A DNA stretch of 64,000 nucleotides. It comes from Synechococcus sp. AG-679-D13 (GTDB lineage: Bacteria > Cyanobacteriota > Cyanobacteriia > PCC-6307 > Cyanobiaceae). The stretch is taken from contig QCUM01000005.1 in assembly GCA_003210735.1 (NCBI GenBank), forward strand, positions 1-64,000. Reading direction: 5' to 3'. Below the pieces are notes generated by a model that ran no database searches, had not been told where the DNA came from, and saw only the letters and a program-made list of their open reading frames with translations. The position numbers were made by a program, and so were the translations under genes. Positions 5,348 through 13,521 of the stretch are shown here, one piece after another (position 1 is the first letter of the stretch; each line of letters starts with the position of its first letter).

Positions 5348-8074
5348 GCGCTGGTGCTCAAACACTTCTTCAGGCGTAGGAGCTTCAGCCTTATGACTGA
5401 CCAAAGCTGCCCAGTTGCCTTCGCGGTAACTGCGTTTCTCCCAACGACCGCAATCAACCTCTGGACGTATCCGAAAGCCAAACAACTGAGGGTTCACCTT
5501 CTTGGTTGAATTAGTGCCGGGTACTGAACGACGTTGGGTATGCAGAGCAGGCAATGCCTGTTTGATCCGAGTCAGCAGCGTCCTTCTGTTGATGACCTTG
5601 GCATAACCAAAATCAGCGCAGAAGAGTTTGAACGTTTCGTACAGCAGTCCCAACTTCGGCATGCAATTGCCCCCGCAGGGCTCACAGCAGTTGTCGAGGA
5701 ATTGGCGAACCACATCCATGTCAGCCTCAATGTTGTGTTGAGCGTCGATAAAGGTTTGGTTGCCACTAACCAGCACACGCTTTACATCAGCGTGTTTGGC
5801 CTGAAGCGCCCAACTAACGATTAAGCCAAGTTCAGCAGCAAGCTTCTGATCCAAGTCAGCATCCGGCTTTTGAGCAGGTTGCTGAGTTTCAAGGATCAAA
5901 GCCCTGCGTGCCATGCCGCTACCAGCGTTCTCAAACTGAGGCGCTTGGCTGCTGCAAATGACGACGCGACCAGTGAACACGACACCTTCGGTGTCATCGG
6001 TAAAGAGGTTGCGTTGAGCCATTAGGCCGCCATCAACCATCGAATAGAGACTGGTCACCCCGGTTTGCAAACCCTGCACATCAGGGAACGCGACCAGTTG
6101 CTTGCCTGAGACGTACTGCCGGATCTTTTCCGGTGTATTGATCTCACTGATGCGGCTAGTGATGGCACTAACGCAACTAGGCGGAAACAACTTCTCAATC
6201 AGTCGTTCTAAGACGCCTTTACCGCTGCCAGATGGACCGATGATTATCACGATCTTTCGGTTAGGAAGTGTCGGATCAACCATGTAGCGCAGCAACTGCT
6301 GCACCGGTTCGACGTAGTGATCGCCAAAGCTACTGACGATAAAGTCATGCAGGTTGGGCGGACACTCAACGCAGTCCGGAATAAAGTCACCTTGGATCGA
6401 ATAAGTAAGCCGGTACTCAGGCTTATGAGGAACCAACTCACCCTTATCGATCAAGTAGGTGCCATTAGCGAAGGCAATGGCGGGGGTTTGATTCATCTCT
6501 GCATCAGCGGTCATGGTTTGAAGCCACTCGATTGAGGACTTCACCCGTGATGCGGTTGAGAAACGAAACTGCTTTAGTCCTTTAGGGGTCAGCGAAAAGC
6601 ACTTGAGCAGCAGGTCTGCAACCTCACGCTTCATCGCGTCACGAGGAACGTGCAACCAACAGCCCTGGTCCGGGCTGTAACGGACAAAGCGACCACCACT
6701 GTGAGCAATGTGCTGATTAGTGAGCTCGCCTTTCAAGCCAATGGCGTTCTCAATGACTACCTCGCAGGTCTTGTTGCGGCAGACCGTCCAAAACGAGTCA
6801 TCGATGTTTGCGGTCCAATCGTCTGGATTGGATGCAGGCACTAAACGCTTCTTGTGCCAGCCATAGGAAGGACGCCACAAACCTTGGCGTTCAAAGTGCG
6901 CCCGCAACTTCCGTTTGAGATAGGTGTCGCAGTAATCAGAAGTACCGCAAGGTACAGGCTGATAGTGCTCTTTAAGAGCTGCTTCAACGTCACCACCTTT
7001 CATGCCGCTATGGATGATGAAATCCGACATCAACGTCATCTCGATACTGTCGGCATCCACAACGGTGCAACCGAGTGACTCAAGGTGCAGGCGCGCAGCA
7101 CGAAGGTGCTTGCTCAGTTGCCAGCACTTACGCCAACGGTCATCAGAATCAGGATCCAAACCTCTCAACAGATCTCGTGTCTTTGGACCGAGTGCCTGAA
7201 TCAGTTGAACCGGAGGCAGGGTTGAGAAGTCAGGAAACTGCTCATAGTCATCAGGTTCAGGACCATCTGCTGGCCTGAAGTCACCACCGCTGTCAGTGAC
7301 GTCATCAACTGGTTGATCCAGTTCAGGCAAGAACGACAGCACCTCATCCAACTCATAGGTCTGAGGTGACAAGTGGATGATTTCAGCCCTGCGTCCGGTT
7401 TTCGGATGCACGGAGCCAGCAAGTCGCTGTACCTGAACCGCACTATGCAAGTTGTGATCGGTTTGAACACCGGGGTATGCATCCTCAATCGCTTTGCTCA
7501 GTCGCTTGCGACAGAACTCAGCAGCAGCAACAGAAACCGGTGTTCTGAAGGTCCAGCTCCAGTGGATGCTCCGATTACCTGTGAAAACACCAACGGTCGG
7601 AGTCGGCAGATTCGCTTTCTTCCAAGCAACCTTCTGACCCTCAAGTTCGAGACCCTCATCGATCTCATACGACATGCAGGTAACGCCAGTGATCGTGTCG
7701 CGTTTCTTACTCGTACCACCAATGGCAGAGAGGAACCCGAGGTTTTGAGTCTTCGGATCTTGAAGGTGGTGGCGTACTAAGTCAAAGCGACGATCACCGT
7801 TGAACTTGGCAACGACCTGTTCCCAGTCGTAAGGCAGATCCTTCTTCAGATTGCGAGACGGTACATACCGAGAGATAGAGCCGTAACAAGCAAGGATGCA
7901 GGGGGCATCCTCACCAAAACCAAGCGCCTCTAAATGACAGATGGCCTCTTCCTCATTGATATCATCGAGTTCAAACGTATGTTCTTCTAGTACATTAGAA
8001 GCACGAACCTCGACAACTTTAGAGATAGCAGAAGTGTCACCAGCTGTACTGCTGGTGCTTACGGAATACGTCAT
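5336..8074 (-). CDS. Phage/satellite-type primase-SF3 helicase, 912 aa
   Basis: The N-terminal third resembles an archaeo-eukaryotic-type (RepB-like) primase: MSYEIDEG for the acidic site and GNRSIHWSWTF for the sugar/metal motif. A central D5_N-like linker follows. The C-terminal part is an SF3/D5 helicase with Walker A GPSGSGKG near residue 611, then QLVAFPDVQG (Walker B-like) and VVICSSQAP (sensor-like). Such fusions initiate and drive element replication. ATG 8072-8074 is preferred to the longer frame. It follows the excisionase-like gene on the same strand. Confidence 0.85.
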   Translation of the reverse strand: MTYSVSTSSTAGDTSAISKVVEVRASNVLEEHTFELDDINEEEAICHLEALGFGEDAPCILACYGSISRYVPSRNLKKDLPYDWEQVVAKFNGDRRFDLVRHHLQDPKTQNLGFLSAIGGTSKKRDTITGVTCMSYEIDEGLELEGQKVAWKKANLPTPTVGVFTGNRSIHWSWTFRTPVSVAAAEFCRKRLSKAIEDAYPGVQTDHNLHSAVQVQRLAGSVHPKTGRRAEIIHLSPQTYELDEVLSFLPELDQPVDDVTDSGGDFRPADGPEPDDYEQFPDFSTLPPVQLIQALGPKTRDLLRGLDPDSDDRWRKCWQLSKHLRAARLHLESLGCTVVDADSIEMTLMSDFIIHSGMKGGDVEAALKEHYQPVPCGTSDYCDTYLKRKLRAHFERQGLWRPSYGWHKKRLVPASNPDDWTANIDDSFWTVCRNKTCEVVIENAIGLKGELTNQHIAHSGGRFVRYSPDQGCWLHVPRDAMKREVADLLLKCFSLTPKGLKQFRFSTASRVKSSIEWLQTMTADAEMNQTPAIAFANGTYLIDKGELVPHKPEYRLTYSIQGDFIPDCVECPPNLHDFIVSSFGDHYVEPVQQLLRYMVDPTLPNRKIVIIIGPSGSGKGVLERLIEKLFPPSCVSAITSRISEINTPEKIRQYVSGKQLVAFPDVQGLQTGVTSLYSMVDGGLMAQRNLFTDDTEGVVFTGRVVICSSQAPQFENAGSGMARRALILETQQPAQKPDADLDQKLAAELGLIVSWALQAKHADVKRVLVSGNQTFIDAQHNIEADMDVVRQFLDNCCEPCGGNCMPKLGLLYETFKLFCADFGYAKVINRRTLLTRIKQALPALHTQRRSVPGTNSTKKVNPQLFGFRIRPEVDCGRWEKRSYREGNWAALVSHKAEAPTPEEVFEHQRLTD

Positions 8075-8142
8075 GATGGAGTCAGAATCTTTGAGTTCGG
8101 AGCTCTGCGTGCGGCAGGGCTTTTTTCTTGCTTCTCTGCTAC

Positions 8143-8352
8143 TCAGCAGACAGGAGAAGGCCCATCCCAACGCGCCTGAGTTTCACGGCAGCGTTCGATG
8201 TTCCAGATTCGTGTCGCAGTTTTATGCGGCCCAATCTGAACAAAGTGATCGCCCAGAACGAAGTACCCGTCTTTAATTCGACGCGTCATCGTCTTGCGGC
8301 TTGTCTGCAATGCAACTGTCGCTTCGTTAGTTCGAAGCCATTCGGAGGCCAT
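8143..8352 (-). CDS. Excisionase/AlpA-like DNA-binding protein, 69 aa
   Basis: WLRTNEATVALQTSRKTMTR is a winged helix-turn-helix of the MerR/excisionase type, followed by a basic beta wing (GDHFVQIGPHKTATRIWN). Such proteins steer the integrase to excision and often regulate element genes. It lies between the integrase and the primase on the same strand, 68 bases from the primase start, which supports the role. ATG 8350-8352. Confidence 0.7.
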   Translation of the reverse strand: MASEWLRTNEATVALQTSRKTMTRRIKDGYFVLGDHFVQIGPHKTATRIWNIERCRETQARWDGPSPVC

Positions 8353-8598
8353 GACAAGTACGGGTCAGAAATCTTTTCTGATGCCCCCAGTACCGTCACG
8401 GACGTATAACCCAGGCTCCACCTACACATCGCGAGAATCCGTTCTCGTACGCCATGCCCCCACGGCATGAATTAACAGGCACGGCCTGCTAACGCTGGTA
8501 ACAACAGAGCAAGTGGGTGGATACAAGCTCTGTGATTTATCGCCAACGCGGAAGGGATTGGCGTTACAAACCAATCATTAATCAGGTTGCGAAAATCG
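8353..8598. promoter_or_regulatory. Intergenic region with small hairpins between integrase and excisionase genes
   Basis: No gene is seen. Two short inverted repeats stand out: GAGAATCCGTTCTC (about 8432-8445) and CATGCCCCCACGGCATG (about 8453-8469). They lie upstream of the leftward excisionase-primase operon and beyond the integrase stop. They could be integrase/excisionase binding sites or a terminator for the integrase transcript. Confidence 0.35.
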
Positions 8599-9786
8599 TC
8601 AACCTTTTAGTCTCTGTCGATAGCGTTTTGCTGCTTCGTAAGCCTTATCAATCTCATCAACATCTGCCCAGGTGCCGTAATTATTGTTGTGAGTTTCAAC
8701 GCTATGTCCCATCACACGGGCAGCAATTCGTGCACTTAAACCGTATTGCTGGTGGGCTCTAAGGGCATACCCATGCCGGAACGAGTACATCGTCACGCCT
8801 TTGGTCTCTAATGGTTTCCAGCCCTGCTGCCGCGTCAAATAGCGACGCCCAGCATTGGCAACGCCACCGCCAAAAGGTGGCAAGTCCAAACCATTGGCTA
8901 CTTGCTGAAGCAGCCCCCATTCTTCTTCCCATTCCGGATGCAATGGCTTGAGGATCCGTGGATCTGTATCGCCACCACCAGAGCGCTTGATGTAGTCGCA
9001 CCACAAGCGACCGTCATCCGCATGGATTGATAGGTGCTGGATTTCAACTGGTCTCAGTCCGTAAGCGGCGAGAAAACGGAGAACGGTCTTCCAGCGTTCA
9101 CCAGCTTTGTCCGATGGCAGCGACTGAAGGAGATCAAGGATCTCTTGGTCTTGCAGCGGCAAACCAACCTTTGGTTTCTTCTCCTTGTCGCCAACAACGT
9201 CCTTCACCGTCACTGGTGGCGTCCAAAACTTGGCATCGAGATGCTTCTTCTCGACAGCCCAACGCAAGAAACGAGCCATGTGCTGAAGCCTAATTTCTTT
9301 GCTGCGTCCTGGCTTCGAGAACATGTCACCGACTGTTTCCAGCAACTGGTCAGCAGAAGACGCAGCAGTCGCTTGAACAAGCCGATTTCTTGTGTACTTG
9401 AACTGGGTACCTGAACGCACCTTCCCAAGCTTGGAAAGCGACTCAAACCATTGGTCGTAGAGAGACACCAGTTGGTTGGGGTCAATCTTCTTTGTTGGAA
9501 GTGGTGCTGGCTTTTTTTGGCCCTGGTGCTCTTCAAGAGCCTCAGAGATGGTTAGGCCAGCGGCAATCTTCTGAGCAACCGACTCAACAGCCTTCTGGAT
9601 AGTTCCAGCGCTTGCTGCCGACCAAGGGATTCCAAGCGATGCAGCCTTACGAGTGCCATCACTGAACCGGACATCCAGCTTTGCTTTGCCGCGCTGCTCT
9701 CCAATCCGATAGGCAGTGCCAACGGTGTTGCGTAGCTGGTTCCGTAAACCAAGCACCCAATCAGCAGCATGAGCCCTCTGCGGCAT
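8599..9786 (-). CDS. Tyrosine-type integrase, 395 aa
   Basis: This is a full-length phage-type tyrosine recombinase. The N-terminal arm-binding part includes GTAYRIGEQRGKAKLDVRF. A SAM-like core-binding domain (YTRNRLVQATAASSADQL) follows. The catalytic domain has GLRPVEIQHLS (Arg I), YSFRHGYALRAH (box II), GHSVETHNNNYG (His and Tyr nucleophile). It faces away from the tRNA-Pro 134 bases to its right, with three CGAGTGACA repeats just upstream, so it most likely mediates the element's integration there. A related but broken integrase lies at 14674-15510. Confidence 0.92.
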   Translation of the reverse strand: MPQRAHAADWVLGLRNQLRNTVGTAYRIGEQRGKAKLDVRFSDGTRKAASLGIPWSAASAGTIQKAVESVAQKIAAGLTISEALEEHQGQKKPAPLPTKKIDPNQLVSLYDQWFESLSKLGKVRSGTQFKYTRNRLVQATAASSADQLLETVGDMFSKPGRSKEIRLQHMARFLRWAVEKKHLDAKFWTPPVTVKDVVGDKEKKPKVGLPLQDQEILDLLQSLPSDKAGERWKTVLRFLAAYGLRPVEIQHLSIHADDGRLWCDYIKRSGGGDTDPRILKPLHPEWEEEWGLLQQVANGLDLPPFGGGVANAGRRYLTRQQGWKPLETKGVTMYSFRHGYALRAHQQYGLSARIAARVMGHSVETHNNNYGTWADVDEIDKAYEAAKRYRQRLKG

Positions 9787-9791
9787 CTAGG

Positions 9792-9824
9792 CGAGTGACA
9801 AAAGCGAGTGACAAACGAGTGACA
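9792..9824. repeat. Three direct CGAGTGACA repeats upstream of the integrase
   Basis: CGAGTGACA occurs at 9792-9800, 9805-9813 and 9816-9824, spaced 13 and 11 bases, immediately upstream of the integrase ATG and about 95 bases before the tRNA. Spacing near one helical turn suggests cooperative protein binding: integrase arm sites or an operator for the integrase promoter. Confidence 0.6.
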
Positions 9825-9919
9825 CCGTGACCCTATTTGGCCCTAATTGCCCTCGTATGTCCAGAGCTCAAAACCGTTGCTAGCTCTAGATACCCGTCGA
9901 GCTCTATGATTTGGAGGTA

Positions 9920-9993
9920 CGGGGAGTGGCGCAGTTTGGTAGCGCGCTTGCTTTGGGAGCAAGATGCCGCAGGTTCAAATCCTGTCTCCCCGA
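9920..9993 (+). tRNA. trnP-UGG: tRNA-Pro (UGG)
   Basis: The 7-base acceptor stem is CGGGGAG (9920-9926) with CTCCCCG (9986-9992) and discriminator A at 9993. The anticodon arm CTTGC-TTTGGGA-GCAAG places UGG at 34-36. The T-arm has GGTTCAAATCC. CCA is not encoded. It sits beside the integrase and is the probable attachment gene. Because the integrase lies 5' of the tRNA, the usual 3'-end crossover geometry is not obvious. Confidence 0.95.
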
Positions 9994-10028
9994 CTCATTG
10001 AAAAGCCAGTCACTGACTGAGTTACTTG

Positions 10029-10052
10029 CCGCCTCCCCAGGGCGGTTTTTTT
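10029..10052 (+). terminator. Terminator of the tRNA-Pro transcript
   Basis: CCGCC (10029-10033) pairs with GGCGG (10041-10045) and is followed by seven T. It lies 35 bases after the tRNA 3' end on the same strand. Confidence 0.65.
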
Positions 10053-10080
10053 GTGCCCTGAAACAGCGTGTGCCAAAGCG

Positions 10081-10118
10081 GTGCCAAAAATCAGAGGGGT
10101 TGCGCCGTTTTTTGGCAC
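10081..10118. repeat. Inverted repeat GTGCCAAAAA / TTTTTGGCAC
   Basis: Perfect 10-base arms at 10081-10090 and 10109-10118 flank an 18-base spacer. A further GTGCCAAA copy lies just upstream at about 10069-10076. The site is right of the tRNA, opposite the integrase. It could be a recombinase arm site, an element-end remnant or a hairpin. Confidence 0.45.
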
Positions 10119-10131
10119 GACCTTGGGAATA

Positions 10132-10470
10132 CCTGTTGAACTGATGAAATATCTGATGTGGCAAGCAGGCAGTGATGAGCCTGGATTGTTTATCTCAGAG
10201 CGATGCGAAAGCCTATGGGCGACGTTGCCTTATTGCATCAGTGATGATCGCAACACCGAGGATATGGAAAAAGCCGCACCTGATCACAGTGCTGATGCCG
10301 TGCGTTATGTATTAACAGCAGCCAACCAAGGGCAACACAATCACAGAAGCAGTGTCAAAGGTGCAGCCCATCCATTGATGTGGCCTGAACCTGATCGTGG
10401 TGGCGTTTATGCAAGAGGTGAAAGGGTTGATGATTCAATGCTTGCCAGCACCAGTGTTTTGGACGGTTGA
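10132..10470 (+). pseudogene. C-terminal fragment of a phage large terminase (TerL)
   Basis: The translated frame has LMKYLMWQAG, GLFISERCESLWATLPY and MEKAAPDHSADAVRYVLTA. These are the closing segments of large terminase subunits, where a final Asp-His-x-x-Asp pattern (PDHSADA) belongs to the nuclease domain. The Walker ATPase and most of the nuclease are missing. It is a relic of a phage or an element's packaging module stranded beside the tRNA. The small-terminase-like gene lies 8 kb away on the other side. Confidence 0.6.
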
Positions 10471-10497
10471 GGCAGCGGAAATCCCAACGACCTAACC

Positions 10498-10560
10498 AGT
10501 CGAGGGATGCAAAGCCCTGAAATTGAGCAAAACAATCAAACGATTGAGGGATGTGTAATC
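10498..10560 (+). repeat. Dispersed RNA-like element, copy A
   Basis: GAGGGATGCAAAGCCCTG is a hairpin (AGGG/CCCT with a loop ATGCAAAG). Later CAATC-AAAC-GATTG forms a 5-base-pair stem, then AGGGATG. The same order recurs at 21058-21124 and 38304-38350 with different stem bases, which suggests conserved structure. It lies upstream of the ArsH-like gene. Confidence 0.45.
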
Positions 10561-10711
10561 CACTCGTCAATTGGAAACTGAACCTATGAAACGTTCTGCC
10601 TCCATCACTGCCGCCGTACTCGCTATTAGCGCTACAACAGCGACATCGGAAGCTGCACTTACAACGTATTCACTGGCTCCACCTCTTGCTACTGACCAGA
10701 AGGAGAACTCA

Positions 10712-11341
10712 ATGACCTCTAAAATTCTTGTTCAATACGGTTCACTTCGTTCCAACTCTGTCAGTCACAAACTGGCACTAGAGGTTCAAAGATTTCTGAC
10801 ACAGTTTGGAGTTGAGGCTATCGTGGCTGATCCAAATCTTCCTCTCTACGATGAGGAACTTCGTGATGATCCTAAAGTTCAAGAATACTTGGATCAAGTT
10901 GATTGGGCTGATGGATTCGCTTGGATCTCTCCTGAGCTTCACGGAACTATCTCCGCAGTTATGAAGAATCAGGTGGACTGGATGCAACTTTCTGTCGGAG
11001 CTGTTCGTCCTACTCAAGGTAAAACACTGACGGTAATGCAGGTTGAAGGAGGATCACAATCTTTCAATACTGTGAACCTCATGAGGCAGATGGGTCGCTG
11101 GATGAGAATGTTCACTATTCCAAATCAGTCCTCTATTCCTAAAGCTTATCAAGAGTTCACTGAGGATGGTCAACTTAAGGATTCAGCTTTCCGTAATCGT
11201 GTTATCGATGTTGCAGAAGAGTTGGTCAAGTTCACTAAGATCCTCAAGGATAAAGTTGGCTTCCTAACTGATCGTTACTCTGAGCGTGTTGAGTCTGGTG
11301 AAGAATTGGCTGAGCGTATGAATCTCAAGGAGGCCGTCTGA
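10712..11341 (+). CDS. arsH: ArsH-like NADPH-dependent FMN reductase, 209 aa
   Basis: This is a flavodoxin-fold protein. The phosphate-binding loop is [12 protein letters not shown]. Further on, [20 protein letters not shown] and the signatures [12 protein letters not shown] and [14 protein letters not shown] are characteristic of ArsH, the organoarsenical/quinone flavoprotein reductase. ATG 10712 follows AAGGAGAA. The open frame extends 47 codons upstream with a signal-peptide-like stretch, which ArsH proteins lack. Codon use is AT-rich (GTT, CTT, TCT), unlike the core genes, suggesting transfer. Its stop overlaps the next start. Confidence 0.75.
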   Translation: MTSKILVQYGSLRSNSVSHKLALEVQRFLTQFGVEAIVADPNLPLYDEELRDDPKVQEYLDQVDWADGFAWISPELHGTISAVMKNQVDWMQLSVGAVRPTQGKTLTVMQVEGGSQSFNTVNLMRQMGRWMRMFTIPNQSSIPKAYQEFTEDGQLKDSAFRNRVIDVAEELVKFTKILKDKVGFLTDRYSERVESGEELAERMNLKEAV

Positions 11342-11685
11342 TGAATAATTTACTTAAGAAATATCTTCTTTATAATTTGAGATCGCTGACAGTTGGTACC
11401 GGATTAAACGCACTGATTGTTGGAATACTTATGTCTAACGGGTATTCCTACTTGCAATCAGTTCCAGTGGGTGCATTCACTGCTATAAACATTTCATTCC
11501 TTGCTGATAGGATGATCTTCAGCGAAAAGAAAAAAGAGAATAAGTTTGTCATCCCCATCAGCGCATCCGTGCCATCAACTGATTCGTCAGCATCATCACC
11601 AGCACGTCTTGCAGTTGTAGTTAAACGGTGTCACCTAAATCAGCCGACTCGGGCAAGCGTTCCAATTCACCCCGCACCCTGCTGA
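11341..11685 (+). CDS. Small membrane protein coupled to arsH, altered C-terminus
   Basis: The start overlaps the arsH stop (TGATG), implying coupled translation. Residues about 16-60 hold two hydrophobic segments (TVGTGLNALIVGILM, SVPVGAFTAINISFLA), reminiscent of GtrA-type small flippase-like proteins. After KKKENKFVIP the sequence becomes low-complexity and overlaps an opposing gene remnant (11621-11815). The original 3' end was therefore probably lost. Confidence 0.5.
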   Translation: MNNLLKKYLLYNLRSLTVGTGLNALIVGILMSNGYSYLQSVPVGAFTAINISFLADRMIFSEKKKENKFVIPISASVPSTDSSASSPARLAVVVKRCHLNQPTRASVPIHPAPC

Positions 11686-11815
11686 GTATTCGCAAATTGG
11701 CGCTACTGCGAAACCATGGGTTGTCGTCTAGTTCCATCAGAAAATCCGAAACCTCTTTGATAAATTCCGGCTTGCCGTTGAATGAATCCCACACTGTTGA
11801 GCAGTGATCAGCTAT
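11621..11815 (-). pseudogene. Relative of the 17006-17182 gene, probable remnant
   Basis: Open frame to TAA 11621-11623 with no ATG. The translation runs TVWDSFNGKPEFI, then FLMELDDNPWFRSSANL and LSRVRGELERLPESADLGD. It aligns along its length with the gene at 17006-17182 (FLKELDESPDLRAAATL, LSRILSELERIPETAALGD), so both belong to one small family. The upstream stop and missing start suggest the copy is dead or begins at an internal GTG. Confidence 0.5.
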
Positions 11816-11832
11816 TCAGTGCCTTCATCACG

Positions 11833-12125
11833 GAGGCAATACATGCCGTACCAACACAGGTGAACGCATCAGGCTTGCTTGTATCGATACGCCAGAGTTA
11901 CGTGGCAAACGTGCCAATCCCAATCCAGCCATTGCCGCACGGGATTACCTGAGAAGCCTTGTCGTTGGCCGTCAAGTGGGCATAAGGCGTATCACCAAAG
12001 ATGGCTATGACCGCGCTGTGGCTGAGTTGTTTGTTGACGTGACGAACGTGCAACAGCAATTGGTCGCCAGTGGTCATGCCGAGATTTATTAGAAGTACGC
12101 CAGCCAATGCGCGTGGACTAGATGA
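11833..12125 (+). pseudogene. Thermonuclease (SNase-like) remnant
   Basis: The frame reads GERIRLACIDTPELRG, DYLRSLVVGRQV, KDGYDRAVAELFVD, LVASGHAEIY. This is the staphylococcal-nuclease fold with its conserved active-site Arg and Asp/Glu. The N-terminal strand with the usual GDGD is missing. A TAG at 12090-12092 interrupts the conserved C-terminus, after which KYASQCAW continues in frame. Truncation plus nonsense argue for a decayed gene. Confidence 0.6.
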
Positions 12126-12161
12126 CAGGCGTTGGCTGCGTTTGCTGGTTAGACCATCCCC

Positions 12162-12290
12162 ATGCCTCGTTACCGCCCCAACCCACAGGACAACCCTGAA
12201 AAGCCTGGTGGTGAGCGATGGTTGGTGAACCATCAACAGCAACTGGTTTGTCAGTTCAGGCCAGACGCACCGTCAGCCCATGGACAGTGA
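12162..12290 (+). pseudogene. Truncated DUF1651-like protein, 42 aa
   Basis: ATG 12162 to TGA 12288-12290. ERWLVNHQQQLVCQFRPDAP matches the N-terminal half of the DUF1651-like gene at 38046-38273 (NNQQQLVCHFKQDAR). The C-terminal half is lost after the stop. The following bases still resemble the relative (VRTCSW against VRTYSW), so a nonsense or frameshift event is likely. Confidence 0.5.
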
Positions 12291-12443
12291 GTGCCAGTGA
12301 GGACCTGCAGCTGGATGGACAGGCTGATCACATTGCGTTGAACTGTCACACAGTGCTTATGGAGATACGACCAACGTATTGATCTATTTGCCCCAAACTT
12401 AAAAGATGTTAGTTAGTGAAAAACCTTGTTCCAAGCAATTCAT

Positions 12444-12743
12444 TCAACCAAAAGGAATGACTTTTGACTTTGGATCATTCAAAGGCATCAATGCCTTTTG
12501 AACACAGTCGGCATTAACCCAACGAATGACTCCCTTGTCTATATCAGCGACCTGGAAGAGTAACGGCGCCTTGGGATCACGAGCACTTCCTTCTAAGCAG
12601 ATTATTTCACCCATCCACCATGCACCAGGATTGTCGTCCATTCGCTCAGGCTCATCCCAAACAATAACGATGTCGCCAGCTGTAGCTTTTTGAAAAGCGG
12701 GCTGAATTTTTGGCTGCTTAATAATGCAATGGTCAACGCTCAT
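12444..12743 (-). CDS. DUF3104 family protein, 99 aa
   Basis: The product contains TAGDIVIVWDEPERMD, AWWMGEIICLEGSARDPK and FQVADIDKGVIRWVNAD, the recurrent motifs of the picocyanobacterial DUF3104 family, which has no known function. The length fits and the start is ATG 12741-12743. It is a stand-alone minus-strand gene in the accessory region. Confidence 0.75.
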   Translation of the reverse strand: MSVDHCIIKQPKIQPAFQKATAGDIVIVWDEPERMDDNPGAWWMGEIICLEGSARDPKAPLLFQVADIDKGVIRWVNADCVQKALMPLNDPKSKVIPFG

Positions 12744-12845
12744 GGCAAACTCGTCCCGTTACATATGATCTACTTATTAGTCGCGCCAGAGGCAATGAGA
12801 ATTTATTCTGATTCCTTTATTCGAATCACCGGCTTAATTTCGCCG

Positions 12846-13070
12846 GGCAGTTAGTTGACTGCACTGACTCAAGTGGTACGTCATCTTCCACTAGTAGTTA
12901 TAAATACTTAGCATCGGTTTAAGACTGCCGATGCTTTTTTGTGCTTAGTCGTCATAGTTGCTGGCATTCAGTACAAACGCAGCAAAGTGGTTTCATGTAG
13001 CGGAGTGGTATCCCGCTGCACTCTTCACGCAAGGGTCTGAGCGTGCGGCGACGGTTGTCCGCTTTTTTAT
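12846..13070 (+). repeat. Long dispersed element with two terminator-like hairpins, copy 1
   Basis: This segment is similar to the reverse complement of 18944-19197. Shared blocks include GGCAGTTAG, GTCATCTTCC, TTAGCATCGGTTT, GGAGTGGTA and a closing TGTCCGCTTTTTTAT. A strong hairpin GCATCGG/CCGATGC with six T lies at 12911-12936. The sequence upstream of each hairpin has a TATAAA- or CATAAT-like box. Two short structured RNAs in tandem are possible. No protein is encoded. Confidence 0.5.
12911..12936 (+). terminator. Terminator-like hairpin
   Basis: GCATCGG (12911-12917) pairs with CCGATGC (12928-12934), followed by TTTTTT. It is part of the repeated element described at 12846-13070. Confidence 0.6.
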
Positions 13071-13213
13071 GGCTGCGCAATCACCTGCAATCTCCTTTCT
13101 TTAGAGCATTGAGTTGTATTGCGTGCTTAAGCAATATCCAGAAGTTGTTAAGCCGATTTCATAAATTTGCGTAAAGTCGGCGACTATCAACCACTAGATC
13201 GTAAAGGTACTAA

Positions 13214-13375
13214 ATGTTCAGTTTTCGAATTTCCTTTAGATTCTTGGGAGTCCTGGTTCTTGGCTCAGCCTTTTTTTCAATGGCACAAAACAAGAGAGAT
13301 GCTGCTCTACTGGGCGGAACATTTCTATTCGGACTGGGAGCAATCGAACTTGTCTTGAGGTTTGGAGGCCTTTAG
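13214..13375 (+). CDS. Small membrane protein, 53 aa
   Basis: ATG 13214 to TAG 13373-13375. Two hydrophobic segments (FLGVLVLGSAFFSMA and ALLGGTFLFGLGAIELVL) flank a basic turn (QNKRD), giving a hairpin membrane topology. It is preferred over the overlapping ORF in another frame because of this clear composition. Unknown family. Confidence 0.55.
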   Translation: MFSFRISFRFLGVLVLGSAFFSMAQNKRDAALLGGTFLFGLGAIELVLRFGGL

Positions 13376-13521
13376 ACCAAGTAGTTGTTTTCGCAGTGAG
13401 TCCTTGCTTAAGCGGGCCAGGTTTTTTTTATTGTTTGATACCGGCTAGTCCCCGCAAGCGCGATTATCCCTGTATTGAGTAAGGCAAAAGAGTTAAACCA
13501 GAGAAAAGCCATTTAGGTGAT

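Noticed and set aside
9911-10144. Open frame across the tRNA-Pro gene (MEVRGVAQFGSALALG)
   Set aside because: It is a translation of the tRNA and its flanks, a common artefact; the tRNA structure explains the sequence.
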